41,818 bases of DNA from Gemmatimonadales bacterium UBA2975 (GCA_002348265.1 DEAT01000046.1:29677-71494), one strand, 5' to 3'. Positions 1 to 8,754 are shown, numbered from the stretch's first letter. Program-made: numbers and translations. Notes: generated by a model from the sequence alone, not told the origin.

Positions 1-25
1 CCATAAGTGCCAGTCCGACTGTGAG

Positions 26-541
26 TTATGAGACTGCATTGCTCTGGCGTTCACCTTCTTTTCTTTCCTTTATTCGTCCCGCTGCAGCCTCGACGGCATC
101 GTAGATTTTTGCGTAGCCTGTACAGCGGCAGAGATTGCCAGAAAGTGCCTCCTGAATCTCCAACCGCGTAGGACTGGACTTCTTGTCGAGAAGTACTGCG
201 GCGGAGCATAAAATGCCGGGTGTACAGAATCCGCACTGAGCGGCGCCGTTAATATCGAACTCGTCCTGAAGAGGGTGCGGCCCTTCTGGTCCGGCCAAGC
301 CTTCGACGGTGGTGACGCTGGACCCTTCTGCCTCCCACACCGGGGTGAGGCAAGCGAGTGTGGGTGCGCCATCTAGGATTACGGTACACGCCCCGCAGTC
401 ACCTTTATCGCAACCCTGTTTTGAGCCGGTAAGCGCCAGCACGTATCTTAGCGTCTCTAGAAGAGTGTAGTGGGTCGGCACTCCGACCTCGTAAATATCT
501 CCGTTGACCCGGAGACGCACGACTTCAGTCATATTGGACAT
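26..541 (-). CDS. [2Fe-2S] small subunit of a xanthine/CO-dehydrogenase-family molybdenum hydroxylase (CoxS-like)
   Basis: This is the electron-transfer subunit that passes electrons from a molybdopterin-containing large subunit to an FAD subunit or another acceptor. Counting from the ATG at 532, the plant-type ferredoxin cluster ligands are C41, C46, C49 and C61 (motif CDKGDCGAC). The C-terminal helical [2Fe-2S] domain has C100, C103, C135 and C137 (CGFCTPG and NLCRCTGY). The length of about 170 residues is normal for the family. ATG codons at 541 and 532 are both possible; the longer upstream extension lacks homology-like character. An ATG on the minus strand at positions 4-2 may begin the next cistron, which would be expected to be the molybdenum subunit, but it lies outside the window. 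The substrate cannot be told from this subunit alone. Confidence 0.92.
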   Translation of the reverse strand: MSNMTEVVRLRVNGDIYEVGVPTHYTLLETLRYVLALTGSKQGCDKGDCGACTVILDGAPTLACLTPVWEAEGSSVTTVEGLAGPEGPHPLQDEFDINGAAQCGFCTPGILCSAAVLLDKKSSPTRLEIQEALSGNLCRCTGYAKIYDAVEAAAGRIKERKEGERQSNAVS

Positions 542-692
542 AGATAAAGACAAGGTCGCTAGCGCTGTGTCATGTTGGCAACGGCACATTTGTCACGACC
601 TTTGGTAGACAGACGTCAACTCTTAAATAAAAGTTTAGTCGACGGTCGCTCCGCTGAGCGTCGGTCGTTACGACAACAGAGCGGGAGATATA

Positions 693-1109
693 ATGCCTTA
701 TCCAGAGATGATGGTTGCCCCGATGCGAGAAGATCTGGTGCGTGTGGGCTTCTCCGAGATGCGAACGCCAGACGACGTCGATACGCTTCTAGGGTCGGAG
801 ACGAGGACGACGCTGGTTGCTGTGAATTCCGTGTGCGGATGTGCCGCCGCTATGATGCGTCCGGCGGTGTGGATGTCTCTCCAGGGAGAGAAAAAGCCTG
901 AAGTCCTGACCACGGTCTTTGCTGGACAGGATATGGAGGCTACGGATCGCACTCGTGACTACATCACCGGATATCCTCCGTCCTCTCCCTCCGTTGGGCT
1001 TTTTAAGGACGGCCAGCTTGTCTACTTCATGGAGAGACATCAGATCGAGGGCCGTAACCCAGAGGACATTGCGGCAGATCTGCGTGCTGCGTATGAGGAG
1101 CACTGCTAG
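693..1109 (+). CDS. BrxA/BrxB family bacilliredoxin
   Basis: This thioredoxin-fold protein reduces mixed disulfides between protein cysteines and bacillithiol in the cytoplasm (known for the YphP/YqiW family). The sequence shows the diagnostic CGC motif at residues 48-50 (NSVCGC), a conserved MRPA segment after it, and a C-terminal cysteine as the last residue, 138. The length is typical for the family. The ATG at 693 is preceded by GGGAG at a good distance. It is divergently transcribed from the CoxS-like gene, with a 150-bp spacer that probably holds both promoters. The presence of this gene suggests that the organism makes bacillithiol or a similar thiol; that is inference, since no biosynthesis genes lie in the window. 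Confidence 0.93.
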   Translation: MPYPEMMVAPMREDLVRVGFSEMRTPDDVDTLLGSETRTTLVAVNSVCGCAAAMMRPAVWMSLQGEKKPEVLTTVFAGQDMEATDRTRDYITGYPPSSPSVGLFKDGQLVYFMERHQIEGRNPEDIAADLRAAYEEHC

Positions 1110-1246
1110 GGGTTTGTAGGGTCACTCTGACGGGTGCCCACGAAGTGACCTTAAGAATTAAAGCCCGGGCCGGCCCTATGAGCTTAGCCGCTTTGAGGGC
1201 CTGTATTGGGTGACTCACTGCGGATGAATCTCAGCAGAGTTGCTTT

Positions 1247-2056
1247 TCATCTTTGTCTGAAACGAGCACGCTGCTGGCCTGCGATCTCTACGAGGCGTCG
1301 GAGTTCGGCAATGGGTTGATCGGAGTCGTCCACCTGCAGGCGCATGACTACGTCGTTGTTCAGCCAGACACCACCGTCCTCCTTCACTATAAGAATTGCG
1401 GCTGACTGCATACCGCGAATGTCTCCACCTGCTGCCTGGCCTGCTTCCAAGGCGGCGAGGAGCCGGAACGATAGGTGCTGTCCATCAGTGCTCTCAAATG
1501 CGTGGACCATGTTTCTTACGACCTCCGGGCCCGCTAGAATATTTCCTTGAGCTGACACATGCTGGCGTATTTGATGCCCCGCCCAATCACTTGCTTGTGT
1601 TCCTGTGTGAGTAGCTACGTTTCCGCTGGCATCCATTACTGAGAACTGCCTACCCTGGACCGCCCAACTCTCCGGTCGCGGGTTTGGATCGTTCCTTAAG
1701 ATTGTTTCCACGACTTGGCCCGGAGCCATGCCAGATCGGAGCAGCTCAAGTGCTTGTGGGCCGTAGCTGACGTCCACGACGGCTTGGGTGGCCACTAAAC
1801 CGACATTGGCTTCCGCCCAGAGCACCCCATTACCCACAGAAAAAACCCGCGACTGAACGGCTCCACCTAGCTCTCCTGTTTCGGGGTCGTACCCGAGAAT
1901 TGAAAAGGTTGCGACCGGGGGCCAGAGGGCTACAGACCGTGAGGAACTTAGATGCGTGCCTTCCCAGGACTCCTGAGTCGGCGTGTCGGATTGCGAGTAA
2001 AGCCCGACTGCTATGGTTGCCGCACAGAGTAGGACAAACGCTGAGCGTGCGTTCAA
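1247..2056 (-). CDS. DUF1028 family protein with N-terminal signal peptide (Ntn-hydrolase-like)
   Basis: The N-terminus is a hydrophobic signal peptide (residues 5-20), followed by a DUF1028 domain starting at about residue 47 (VATFSILGYDPETGELGGAV). Family hallmarks seen are AEANVGLVATQA, the YGPQALELL segment, GNILAG, and the AGGDIRGMQSAA motif near residue 220. DUF1028 proteins have an Ntn-hydrolase-like fold; their reaction is poorly defined. The start codon is TTG at 2056, overlapping the TGA of the upstream cupin gene (TTGA), with GAGGAG just upstream inside the cupin end, so the two are probably translationally coupled. The exported location is inferred from the signal peptide. No sign of truncation. 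Confidence 0.9.
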   Translation of the reverse strand: MNARSAFVLLCAATIAVGLYSQSDTPTQESWEGTHLSSSRSVALWPPVATFSILGYDPETGELGGAVQSRVFSVGNGVLWAEANVGLVATQAVVDVSYGPQALELLRSGMAPGQVVETILRNDPNPRPESWAVQGRQFSVMDASGNVATHTGTQASDWAGHQIRQHVSAQGNILAGPEVVRNMVHAFESTDGQHLSFRLLAALEAGQAAGGDIRGMQSAAILIVKEDGGVWLNNDVVMRLQVDDSDQPIAELRRLVEIAGQQRARFRQR

Positions 2057-2376
2057 CGGTACTCCTCACGAACTGGGGAAAACACGTCAAGTATCCGGCA
2101 ATTGGTGTGGGCCGTGCCGCTGTGCGTTGCATCCCCAGGAATCACGAGCACTTCACCAGATTCAAGGATATACTTCTCTCCGTTCACAATCAGTTCGTAT
2201 TTCCCTTCGAGTACATTCACCACCTGTTCGTGCGGGTGACTGTGTTCAGGGAGATTTGCTCCCGCGTCTATCTCCCAATATACGTGAGTTGTATGAGCTG
2301 AGTGCACGAAACGGCCGTTGTGGCCGGCAATGAGTTCTCTAGGCTCCAGCGAAGAGATGTGATAACGATCAATCAT
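2053..2376 (-). CDS. Single-domain cupin protein
   Basis: A 107-residue beta-barrel protein with both cupin motifs. Motif 1 is LPEHSHPHEQVVNVLEG, giving the HxH...E metal ligands. Motif 2 is GEVLVIPGDATHSGTAH, giving the final histidine. Such small cupins bind a divalent metal and act as sugar isomerases, dioxygenases or ligand sensors; nothing here decides between these. The ATG at 2376 is preceded by GGAGG eight bases upstream, which decides the start over a longer in-frame extension to 2499. It is the first gene of a two-gene unit with the DUF1028 gene, which overlaps its stop by four bases. Confidence 0.88.
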   Translation of the reverse strand: MIDRYHISSLEPRELIAGHNGRFVHSAHTTHVYWEIDAGANLPEHSHPHEQVVNVLEGKYELIVNGEKYILESGEVLVIPGDATHSGTAHTNCRILDVFSPVREEYR

Positions 2377-2713
2377 CAAAATGCCTCCATGACGGGGCGG
2401 ATTAGAAGAAGAATACTCTAGTCTGATGTAATTCTTTTCACCCGTTTGCGCTTGCTCAGCGTTTCGAGCCCAATATCTCACGTGGGGGGCAACTTGCACG
2501 GTTGGAGATGGTCGGGCAATCGTTGGGGTTGCAGATCATCACGAACCCTTTTTCTGCGGCGGAGCGGGCTCCGTGGTGGTTCCTTCAGCCTCATTTTAGT
2601 GAGGTCTGGGGGCGCCTTGGGTAAATTTTTAGAGACAAGAGGGAACCGTGAGCCCACATAGTGGGTTGAGCTTAGGGCACTACTTTGTCAAAATTCCCTC
2701 GGTTTCCTGATGA
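2377..2713. other. Intergenic region between divergent cupin and Rieske genes
   Basis: No credible gene lies in these 337 bases. Open frames exist on both strands but have arginine- and serine-rich compositions typical of shadow frames and no ribosome binding site. The region must hold the promoters of the cupin operon (leftward) and the Rieske/cytochrome b operon (rightward). A short inverted repeat, CCCAC-ATA-GTGGG, sits at about 2653-2665. I see no convincing -35/-10 pair. Confidence 0.6.
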
Positions 2714-3334
2714 ATGATCCAGGTTCGAGACGTCGCATACATGAGCGAAGACAGCTTAGAAGCGTCAAAAGCTGAGACCGAAGCACATCTCAGTGATGGT
2801 TCAACGGGAGTCGTTGAGGAAGAGCGCCGAGACTTTCTGGTTGGCGTTTCCGCAGTTGCGGCAGGTATGCTTGCCATGTTGGTCCCGATTGGCGCTGCAG
2901 GGGTTGCTCTTCTAGACCCTTTGCGCCGCAAACAGGTGAGCAGTGAAATGGTGCTTGTGGCCCGGACTTCAGCAATTCCAGAGGACGGGTCACCTCGGAA
3001 GTTCACGGTGACGGTTGACCGAACCGACGCTTGGGCTGCCTACGACGACAGCCCCGCAGGGGCAGTGTATCTTCGCCGTTCGGGTGATGAAGTCCGCGCG
3101 TTGAACGTGGTGTGCCCTCACGCGGGTTGTTTTGTCGGTGTAGCTAAGGACAACTCTCGTTTTTCGTGCCCCTGCCACCTAAGCAGTTTTGACCTGGATG
3201 GTGCCGTGGATGATCCGGCCAGTCCTAGCCCCCGGGATATGGACACGCTCGATGTCGAAGTCCGCAATGGGGACGAGGTATGGGTTCGTTTTCAGAATTT
3301 CTTGCCCGGCCGGGCTGAGAAGACCCCCGTTTGA
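2714..3334 (+). CDS. Rieske iron-sulfur subunit of a cytochrome bc-type quinol oxidoreductase
   Basis: It carries the high-potential [2Fe-2S] cluster that takes the first electron from quinol at the Qo site. The cluster-binding boxes are CPHAGC (C134, H136, C139) and CPCH (C152, C154, H155), with C139 and C154 as the likely disulfide. A membrane anchor covers about residues 41-67 and is preceded by a twin-arginine motif, RRDFL (R38-R39), which fits Tat-dependent export of Rieske proteins. An internal ATG at 2741 is an alternative start; neither site has a strong ribosome binding site. The stop overlaps the start of the cytochrome b gene (TGATG), so the two subunits are coupled. Confidence 0.95.
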   Translation: MIQVRDVAYMSEDSLEASKAETEAHLSDGSTGVVEEERRDFLVGVSAVAAGMLAMLVPIGAAGVALLDPLRRKQVSSEMVLVARTSAIPEDGSPRKFTVTVDRTDAWAAYDDSPAGAVYLRRSGDEVRALNVVCPHAGCFVGVAKDNSRFSCPCHLSSFDLDGAVDDPASPSPRDMDTLDVEVRNGDEVWVRFQNFLPGRAEKTPV

Positions 3335-5127
3335 TGCGAGGGATGCTGGAATGGCTTGATAATCGCACGGGTTACCGCGCGCTGCTTCAGGGAGTTCTCT
3401 ACGAGCGTATCCCTGGGGGTGCACGTTGGAGGTATATCTGGGGGAGCACACTTGTTTTCGCCATGGTTGTCCAGCTCATCACTGGTGTAGTTTTATGGTC
3501 TGCGTACAGTGCTAACGCACAGGGTGCGTGGGAGAGTGTGTGGTTCATCCAGAACCAAATGACGGGCGGATGGTTGGTTCGTGGTATCCATCACTACATG
3601 GCCCAAGTCACGATTGTGCTCCTCGTGCTCCACCTTATGCAGGTTCTGATCGATGGTGCATACCGAGCACCACGGGAGGTCAACTTTTGGTTCGGGCTTA
3701 TCCTGCTTCAGCTAGTGCTTGGGCTTTCTCTGACGGGGTATCTTTTGCCCTGGGACCAGAAAGGTTACTGGGCCACGAAGGTAGCGACGAGCATTGCGTC
3801 AATGACCCCTGTCGTGGGTCCAGGGTTGCAACAACTTCTCGTTGGTGGATCGGAATACGGTCACCTGACACTTACGAGATTTTTTGTACTGCACGCAGGC
3901 ATACTCCCCGCGGCAGTCGCATTGCTGATAGTCGGACACATTTACCTATTTCGACGGCATGGCGTAACAGTCCCCAAGAGAGCAAGAGAAAAGCCGGACG
4001 GGTATTTTTGGCCGGAGCAGGTACTGAGAGATGGAGTCGCTTCACTCATTGTGATGGCGACAGTCTTAGGCCTCGTTCTGTGGAGTGGTGGCGCTCACCT
4101 AGGGGCGCCTGCCGATCCGGCGGAACCATACGCAGCAGCGAGGCCTGAGTGGTATTTCCTGTTCCTTTTTCAGTGGCTGAAATACTTCCCGGCAGGGTGG
4201 GAGGTCATAGGTGCTCAGGTAATCCCGGGGCTTGTCCTCGCGTTGGTAGCGGCGATGCCGGTCATAGGAGGGTGGAAGTATGGACATCGGTTCAATGTCG
4301 GTGTAGCTACCGCTCTGCTCGCGGGAATTGTGATGCTAACTTGGCAAGCGCGTGTTCAGGATTCCACGGACCCTGAGTTCGTGTCAGCTCAAGCTGAAGC
4401 GGAGGTTATGGCGGAGCGTTCATCAGAGCTTGCAGCGGCTCTCTCGGGCATTCCAGTTGAGGGCGGGCTCGCGATGCTTAGAGCTGACCCATTAACCCAA
4501 GGGCCGAGGATTTTCGAAGCGAACTGCTCGCAGTGTCATAGGTTTGAGGGACACGACGGTCTTGGCGGTCAGCCATCCGATCCGGCCTCAGCTTCCGATC
4601 TCGCAGGATTTGGAACCCGGGCGTGGCTTGCCGGGCTCCTTGATCCAGAGAGAGTTGCGACGGACGAATACTTTGGAGGGACCGATCATGTGAATGGCCG
4701 GATGTCGCGATTTGTGCGGCGCGGAGTTGCGCGTTTTTCACCTGAGGCCCGTTCGAACCTGACGAAGGTTATCATGGCTGTGTCAGCCGAAGGAAGCTTG
4801 CCCCTGCAGGTTGAGCAGGATGCTGTTCAACAGGCGGAGATAGAAGAAGGTCGAGCGCTCATGAGTAGTGAGGAGATTAACTGCACCCGCTGCCATACCT
4901 TCCGTGACCAAACCGACGGTGATGTCGGCCCGGTTCTGACGGGGTGGGGTTCACGTGATTGGATGCTCGGGATGCTCCATGATCCTACCGAGGAGCGTTT
5001 TTACGGTGGAGATAACGATCGCATGCCATCCTTCGGGACCGAGAAGATTCTTACCGAGGAAGAGATGGGTCTTGTCGTGGACTGGCTTAGGAGCGACTGG
5101 GTTAGACAGGACAGTCAGGGGCACTGA
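3334..5127 (+). CDS. Cytochrome b fused to a C-terminal diheme cytochrome c domain
   Basis: This 597-residue protein joins three functions of a bc complex. The N-terminal cytochrome b/b6 domain has heme-ligand histidines at H86/H87, H100, H187 and H202 in helices B and D. A subunit IV-like part has the Qo motif PEWY at 271-274. After the last membrane helix (about 320-340), a periplasmic tail carries two c-type heme sites, CSQCH (398-402) and CTRCH (517-521), with M457 and M564 nearby as possible axial ligands. The ATG at 3334 shares one base with the Rieske stop. Both c-domains end in a GRMSRF- or DRMPSFG-like segment, suggesting internal duplication. Such b-c fusions occur in several phyla outside Proteobacteria; the tail would replace cytochrome c1. 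Confidence 0.95.
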   Translation: MRGMLEWLDNRTGYRALLQGVLYERIPGGARWRYIWGSTLVFAMVVQLITGVVLWSAYSANAQGAWESVWFIQNQMTGGWLVRGIHHYMAQVTIVLLVLHLMQVLIDGAYRAPREVNFWFGLILLQLVLGLSLTGYLLPWDQKGYWATKVATSIASMTPVVGPGLQQLLVGGSEYGHLTLTRFFVLHAGILPAAVALLIVGHIYLFRRHGVTVPKRAREKPDGYFWPEQVLRDGVASLIVMATVLGLVLWSGGAHLGAPADPAEPYAAARPEWYFLFLFQWLKYFPAGWEVIGAQVIPGLVLALVAAMPVIGGWKYGHRFNVGVATALLAGIVMLTWQARVQDSTDPEFVSAQAEAEVMAERSSELAAALSGIPVEGGLAMLRADPLTQGPRIFEANCSQCHRFEGHDGLGGQPSDPASASDLAGFGTRAWLAGLLDPERVATDEYFGGTDHVNGRMSRFVRRGVARFSPEARSNLTKVIMAVSAEGSLPLQVEQDAVQQAEIEEGRALMSSEEINCTRCHTFRDQTDGDVGPVLTGWGSRDWMLGMLHDPTEERFYGGDNDRMPSFGTEKILTEEEMGLVVDWLRSDWVRQDSQGH

Positions 5128-5211
5128 CCCTTTGACGGACGTCCGGTTCCTGAGTTTTGGTCAAACGCGTTTGTTTACTGGATCCCTCATAAGGATCTTA
5201 GAGACCGCGCT

Positions 5212-5610
5212 TCAGTTTTTTTGAGCCCCCTCTGTAACCCAGGCCTTGATCACGTCGAGTTCCTCCGCTGGCATTGGGTCGCCCCCGTCCGGCATATCAC
5301 CAGATGCGATCATGTCAATGAGCAAACTGGCGTCGACATCCCCTGCCTCTACGACAGTACCGTAGTCAGATCCACCCATAACACCTTCGTAAGTGTCCAG
5401 TTTTAGGCCTAACTCGGCATTGTCTTCGCTGTGGCACTCCACGCAGTACTTCTCAAGGATTGGCAACACCTCTTCCGTGAAACTGACCTCGAGTTGCGTA
5501 ACTGCAGTAATGGCGTGGTCTTTGATCGGAGTATTACCGTCAGCCTGCACGGCAAGTGCGATGCCAACGACCGCAGCCAGTGCAGCTGTTATGTCGGAGC
5601 GAAGTAGCAT
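5212..5610 (-). CDS. Small exported monoheme cytochrome c, planctomycete-type (PSCyt1-like)
   Basis: A 132-residue protein with a signal peptide (residues 1-23) and one heme site, CVECH, in the context VLPILEKYCVECHS, which is characteristic of the planctomycete-type cytochrome c domain. Downstream it has GLKLDTYEGVMGG and SGDMPDGGDPMP, the usual segment supplying the second axial ligand. It is convergent with the fused cytochrome b/c gene, so it is not in the same operon, but its location suggests it may accept electrons from that complex (inference). The ATG at 5610 is preceded by AGGATAGG. The family commonly occurs fused to other domains; here it is free-standing. Confidence 0.85.
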   Translation of the reverse strand: MLLRSDITAALAAVVGIALAVQADGNTPIKDHAITAVTQLEVSFTEEVLPILEKYCVECHSEDNAELGLKLDTYEGVMGGSDYGTVVEAGDVDASLLIDMIASGDMPDGGDPMPAEELDVIKAWVTEGAQKN

Positions 5611-5861
5611 TTCACCTATCCTTTCGGCGGCTTAAGAGGCGCCATTTGTTTCGTTTAAAATCTTTGCTCAATTGAGTGATGGAAAACTTTGTTTTGGTGC
5701 AAGCGCTCTCCGGTCATCGAACAAGTATGTGTAAATGTAGCTACTGAATATACCTGACAAGACCTCCGGGTGTTGCACCTGTCCTAAGTTGTGCTGTGCC
5801 CCCCCTGCTCTGTCAGCGTATTATAACTCACTCTTTTTCGCAGTCTTGACCCGGTCGTTTC

Positions 5862-6752
5862 ATGAACCATCAATCTCGAGTTTTTAGTGCGGTTTTCCTC
5901 TCTGCCATGGTGTGTTTCCTCGGTTCGTGTCGCCCGACATCTGATGATACTGAGGTCCCCAATCTCGGGTCGGTTCAGGAAGAGGGGGAGTCCCGGGTTC
6001 CGTTCGCTCCAACAGCCCCTGGAGAGATGCCGCCAGCGATTCTTGGAAATGGTGGCGACCTATCAGGGGAAGCCGTGAACTACCTAGACAGTGACATGGC
6101 AACCACCGGATATATAGCCGTGCCGGAGGGAGAGGGCCCCTTTCCTGCACTTGTCGTAATCCACGAATGGAACGGACTAGTGGATCGTGTTCGGCAGATC
6201 GCAGATGACTTTGCGGCGGAAGGCTATGTCACCCTGGCGGCTGATCTCTATCAGGGTCGTACTGGCAGCGGTCCAGAGGAGAACATTGCACTGATGCAGG
6301 AAGCAATGGCGGATATGTCGGCGTTGGTGAGCAATCTAAACGCTGCAGTCAGCTTCCTGAAGGCTCGGCCGGACGTCTCAGGGAGAGTCGGTGCGATGGG
6401 TTGGTGTTTTGGTGGAGGTGTCGCTCTCTCGTTTGGCTTGGACGGTGACGATCACGATGCTACAGCCATCTTTTATGGTCGCTTGATTGATGATCCGGCC
6501 GTTCTAGCTGCTATGGATCATGAGGTTTATGGGACCTTTGCCAGGGAAGACAACGGTCCATCGCCGCAACAGGTTGAGGCCTTCGCGGTCGCACTTCGGT
6601 CTGCTGGAATCGAGCATGACTTGCACATTTACGATGAGGTAAACCACGGATTTTGGCTTCGAGTGGATGGTGATTTGGATGCACGGAGCGCAGCGGGCTT
6701 AGATGCGTGGAACCGCCTTAAGGCCTATTTGGACAGGACACTACGCCGATAG
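5862..6752 (+). CDS. Dienelactone hydrolase family lipoprotein
   Basis: A lipoprotein signal peptide ends at the lipobox LGSC (C23), so the enzyme is probably attached to a membrane facing the periplasm. From about residue 80 there is an alpha/beta-hydrolase of the dienelactone hydrolase family: VVIHEWNGL (oxyanion region), the nucleophile elbow GWCFGG with C182, an acid at D230 and H262 in NHGFW. A cysteine nucleophile is typical of this family, in contrast to serine hydrolases. The substrate is unknown; exported members are widespread and are not evidence for chloroaromatic degradation. The upstream 250 bp separates it from the divergent small cytochrome c gene. No partner gene follows. Confidence 0.92.
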   Translation: MNHQSRVFSAVFLSAMVCFLGSCRPTSDDTEVPNLGSVQEEGESRVPFAPTAPGEMPPAILGNGGDLSGEAVNYLDSDMATTGYIAVPEGEGPFPALVVIHEWNGLVDRVRQIADDFAAEGYVTLAADLYQGRTGSGPEENIALMQEAMADMSALVSNLNAAVSFLKARPDVSGRVGAMGWCFGGGVALSFGLDGDDHDATAIFYGRLIDDPAVLAAMDHEVYGTFAREDNGPSPQQVEAFAVALRSAGIEHDLHIYDEVNHGFWLRVDGDLDARSAAGLDAWNRLKAYLDRTLRR

Positions 6753-7092
6753 CAATAGAGAATGCTGGATTATGTTTCCTGGATCTTAGCTTTGCTCGAA
6801 ATCGTCTAGGCTATAAGAGCGTCCCTGGAGAAATGTTCACTGAGGGTGCTGACGCTCGCCTCTCCCTCTCGGGCACTGGGATCCTAGACCTCGTGTTCGG
6901 ACTTCGTCATGGATCGGTGCACGGTATCCTTAGGTCAACATATCAGGAGAAAGATAACGCCTCGGCCCCTTTGTTTTCGGCGCGAGTGACACGAGCCTCT
7001 GATCTTGATTGTCCAGGGGTTTTCAGATGCTGGCGAAAAGCAGGCTGCATCGTCATCTTTGCCGGCCGTCACTCAGGTTAAGGAGTTCATTA
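6753..7092. other. Gene-poor spacer between the hydrolase lipoprotein and the plug lipoprotein
   Basis: These 340 bases contain an 82-codon open frame (6833-7081) without a ribosome binding site and with no recognisable sequence character, so I do not call it. The end of the spacer carries AAGGAG for the gene at 7093. I see no clear hairpin or promoter. Confidence 0.5.
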
Positions 7093-7482
7093 ATGCGGTC
7101 CCATAAGACTAGAATCACGCTGGTGTTCGCCCTTGCGTTGGCCTTTGGCGTAGCTGGCTGTGCATCTTCTGGCGGAGGTAGCAGTCGGCCCGCGGGTGCA
7201 TCTTCAACCCGGATTGTTCGTGCTGAGCTTGCCGAGCTTACTGAGCTAGACGCTATGCAGGCTGTTAATCGACTCCGTCCACGCTGGCTCCAGTCGCGTG
7301 GAGGAGACGCGGTGCAGCTTTATGTCGATGGGACACGTCGCACTAGTTTCTCGGATCTGCAGTCTTTGAGAACCAGCGACATCGAGCAGATGCAGTTCAT
7401 GAGCGCTAGTGACGCAACCACGCGTTTTGGGACTGGGCATGCTGGCGGGGCGATCATGGTTACCAGTAGGCGTTCTCGGTAA
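7093..7482 (+). CDS. Small lipoprotein with an orphan TonB-plug-like segment
   Basis: A 129-residue protein with a lipoprotein signal ending in VAGC. The mature part contains DAMQAVNRLRPRWLQSRG, then VQLYVDG, LQSLRTSDIEQMQFMSA, and TTRFGTGHAGGAIMVTSRR. That order (a vDG turn, an IexM/IexI strand, then YG..AaGGaI.V.T) is what the plug domain of TonB-dependent receptors shows, but there is no beta-barrel. Its function is unknown; it might be a periplasmic or outer-membrane-attached carrier or adaptor. The ATG at 7093 follows AAGGAG with good spacing; the longer in-frame extension to 7009 lacks one. It stands alone, convergent with the M20 hydrolase gene. Confidence 0.85.
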   Translation: MRSHKTRITLVFALALAFGVAGCASSGGGSSRPAGASSTRIVRAELAELTELDAMQAVNRLRPRWLQSRGGDAVQLYVDGTRRTSFSDLQSLRTSDIEQMQFMSASDATTRFGTGHAGGAIMVTSRRSR

Positions 7483-7578
7483 CCACCCGATATAGGAGGA
7501 CAGGAACGGCGGGCCGCAGCCTGCGGTGGTAGGGGGGCTCGTCGTTCTGAGTTCTCTTTTTGGGTTTAGTCAGGATTT

Positions 7579-8754
7579 TTACCTGACCAAACCACGGACG
7601 AAGTGCTCTAGAACGTTGGAACAGGAGTGGATTTGACGAATGTCGACCCACTCGTCATCCGTGTGAGCCTGTTCAATGCTTCCCGGTCCATAGCAGACGG
7701 CAGGGATACCGGTTTCGTTTAGGAACGCGGCGTCGACCCAAGCTGTCATGCCTTCGATTACTTGCTCGACTTCGAAGGCTTCACCGGATCGCAACAAGCC
7801 AGTTACCAGTGGGTGGCTTGGAGCCACCTCGGTTCCTGGTCGCTCTAGTGTCATTGCTAAGCAGGCTTCCATCGCTGGTTCATTGGCTGCAACCACGTCC
7901 AACACGGACTGGAATTCGTTGACTACCGTTTCCGAGGTTTCACCCGGCAGAGTCCGTCGTTCGAGGAGGAGTTCACACTCGTCCGGATAGACCGATTCAG
8001 CTGTTCCTCCATGAATCTTTCCAGCGTGCACCGATCCATACTCAAGAAGTGGGTGGGCTGGTCTCGATCTGAGTTCTTGTCCGTAGTCGTCCAGGGCGGA
8101 AAGGTATAAAGCAGCATGTCGGATTGCATCGACGCCGATGTCAGGTCGTGATCCGTGTGCAGCCAGTCCGCGGAAGAGTGCGCGAATCCAAACGAAGCCT
8201 TTGTGGGCGGGCATGACACTGAGGTTGGTAGGTTCGCATACGATGGCAAAGTCCGCGTCGGGTCCGCCTTTGGATACGAGGTCGGCCATGCCGATACTGG
8301 CGTGCTCCTCATCCGAGGTTAGGGCCACAACCAAGTTTGGCCGAGGACCGTCTTTAGCCAGTCTATAAGCGGTTACAAGCAGAGCAGCATCCCCAGCCTT
8401 CATGTCACATGATCCTCGGCCATACATGCGATTGCCGTCGAAGCTTGCCTCGAAAGGGTCGATAGTCATTCCCGTGACACCGACTGTGTCTAGGTGACCA
8501 TTTAGGAGTATTGTCGGCCCCTGCCCTTCAAGCCTGCCGACTACGTTCGGTCGTCCAGGGGCGGGCTCGGTGATGGTCGTCTCAAGGCCCCATCTTTCGA
8601 GGAGTTCTGCGCAGGCTTGTGCGATGGCGGTTTCCCCTGCTCCGTCTCTCTCTAGGGCTGGGTTTACCGACGGGATTGAAATAAGCCAAGCCGTTAGAGC
8701 TACGGGATCACCTTTATAGGCTTTGTCAATAAACCTTTCCCGCTCATAATTCAT
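7579..8754 (-). CDS. M20 family metallo-hydrolase, acetylornithine deacetylase (ArgE/DapE) type
   Basis: A cytoplasmic di-zinc amidohydrolase of 391 residues. Zinc ligands and catalytic residues are visible: H87 and D89 in GHLDT, D117 in GSCDMKAGD, the acid/base pair near E149-E150 in SDEEH, an acidic ligand in VCEPTN, and a late histidine in EQAHTDDE. The central dimerisation domain begins with HKGFVWIRALFRG and contains GLAAHGSRP. These fit ArgE-type deacetylases, which hydrolyse N-acetylornithine or related N-acyl amino acids, but substrate within the M20A group cannot be assigned from sequence. No arginine genes are adjacent. The ATG at 8754 is preferred over a TTG at 8781. Confidence 0.9.
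   Translation of the reverse strand: MNYERERFIDKAYKGDPVALTAWLISIPSVNPALERDGAGETAIAQACAELLERWGLETTITEPAPGRPNVVGRLEGQGPTILLNGHLDTVGVTGMTIDPFEASFDGNRMYGRGSCDMKAGDAALLVTAYRLAKDGPRPNLVVALTSDEEHASIGMADLVSKGGPDADFAIVCEPTNLSVMPAHKGFVWIRALFRGLAAHGSRPDIGVDAIRHAALYLSALDDYGQELRSRPAHPLLEYGSVHAGKIHGGTAESVYPDECELLLERRTLPGETSETVVNEFQSVLDVVAANEPAMEACLAMTLERPGTEVAPSHPLVTGLLRSGEAFEVEQVIEGMTAWVDAAFLNETGIPAVCYGPGSIEQAHTDDEWVDIRQIHSCSNVLEHFVRGLVR

Noticed and set aside
2446..2661. 71-codon plus-strand frame before the Rieske gene
   Set aside because: Arg/Ser/Gly-rich, no ribosome binding site, lies in the divergent promoter region.
5162..5173. 12-bp palindrome CAAACGCGTTTG after the cytochrome b/c gene
   Set aside because: Short palindromes of this size arise by chance; no tract or partner site seen.
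6833..7081. 82-codon frame in the spacer before the plug lipoprotein
   Set aside because: No ribosome binding site, no recognisable protein character; left as spacer.
7569..7586. Inverted repeat GTCAGG...CCTGAC at the M20 gene end
   Set aside because: Six-base stem partly inside the coding end and no U-tract; too weak to call a terminator.
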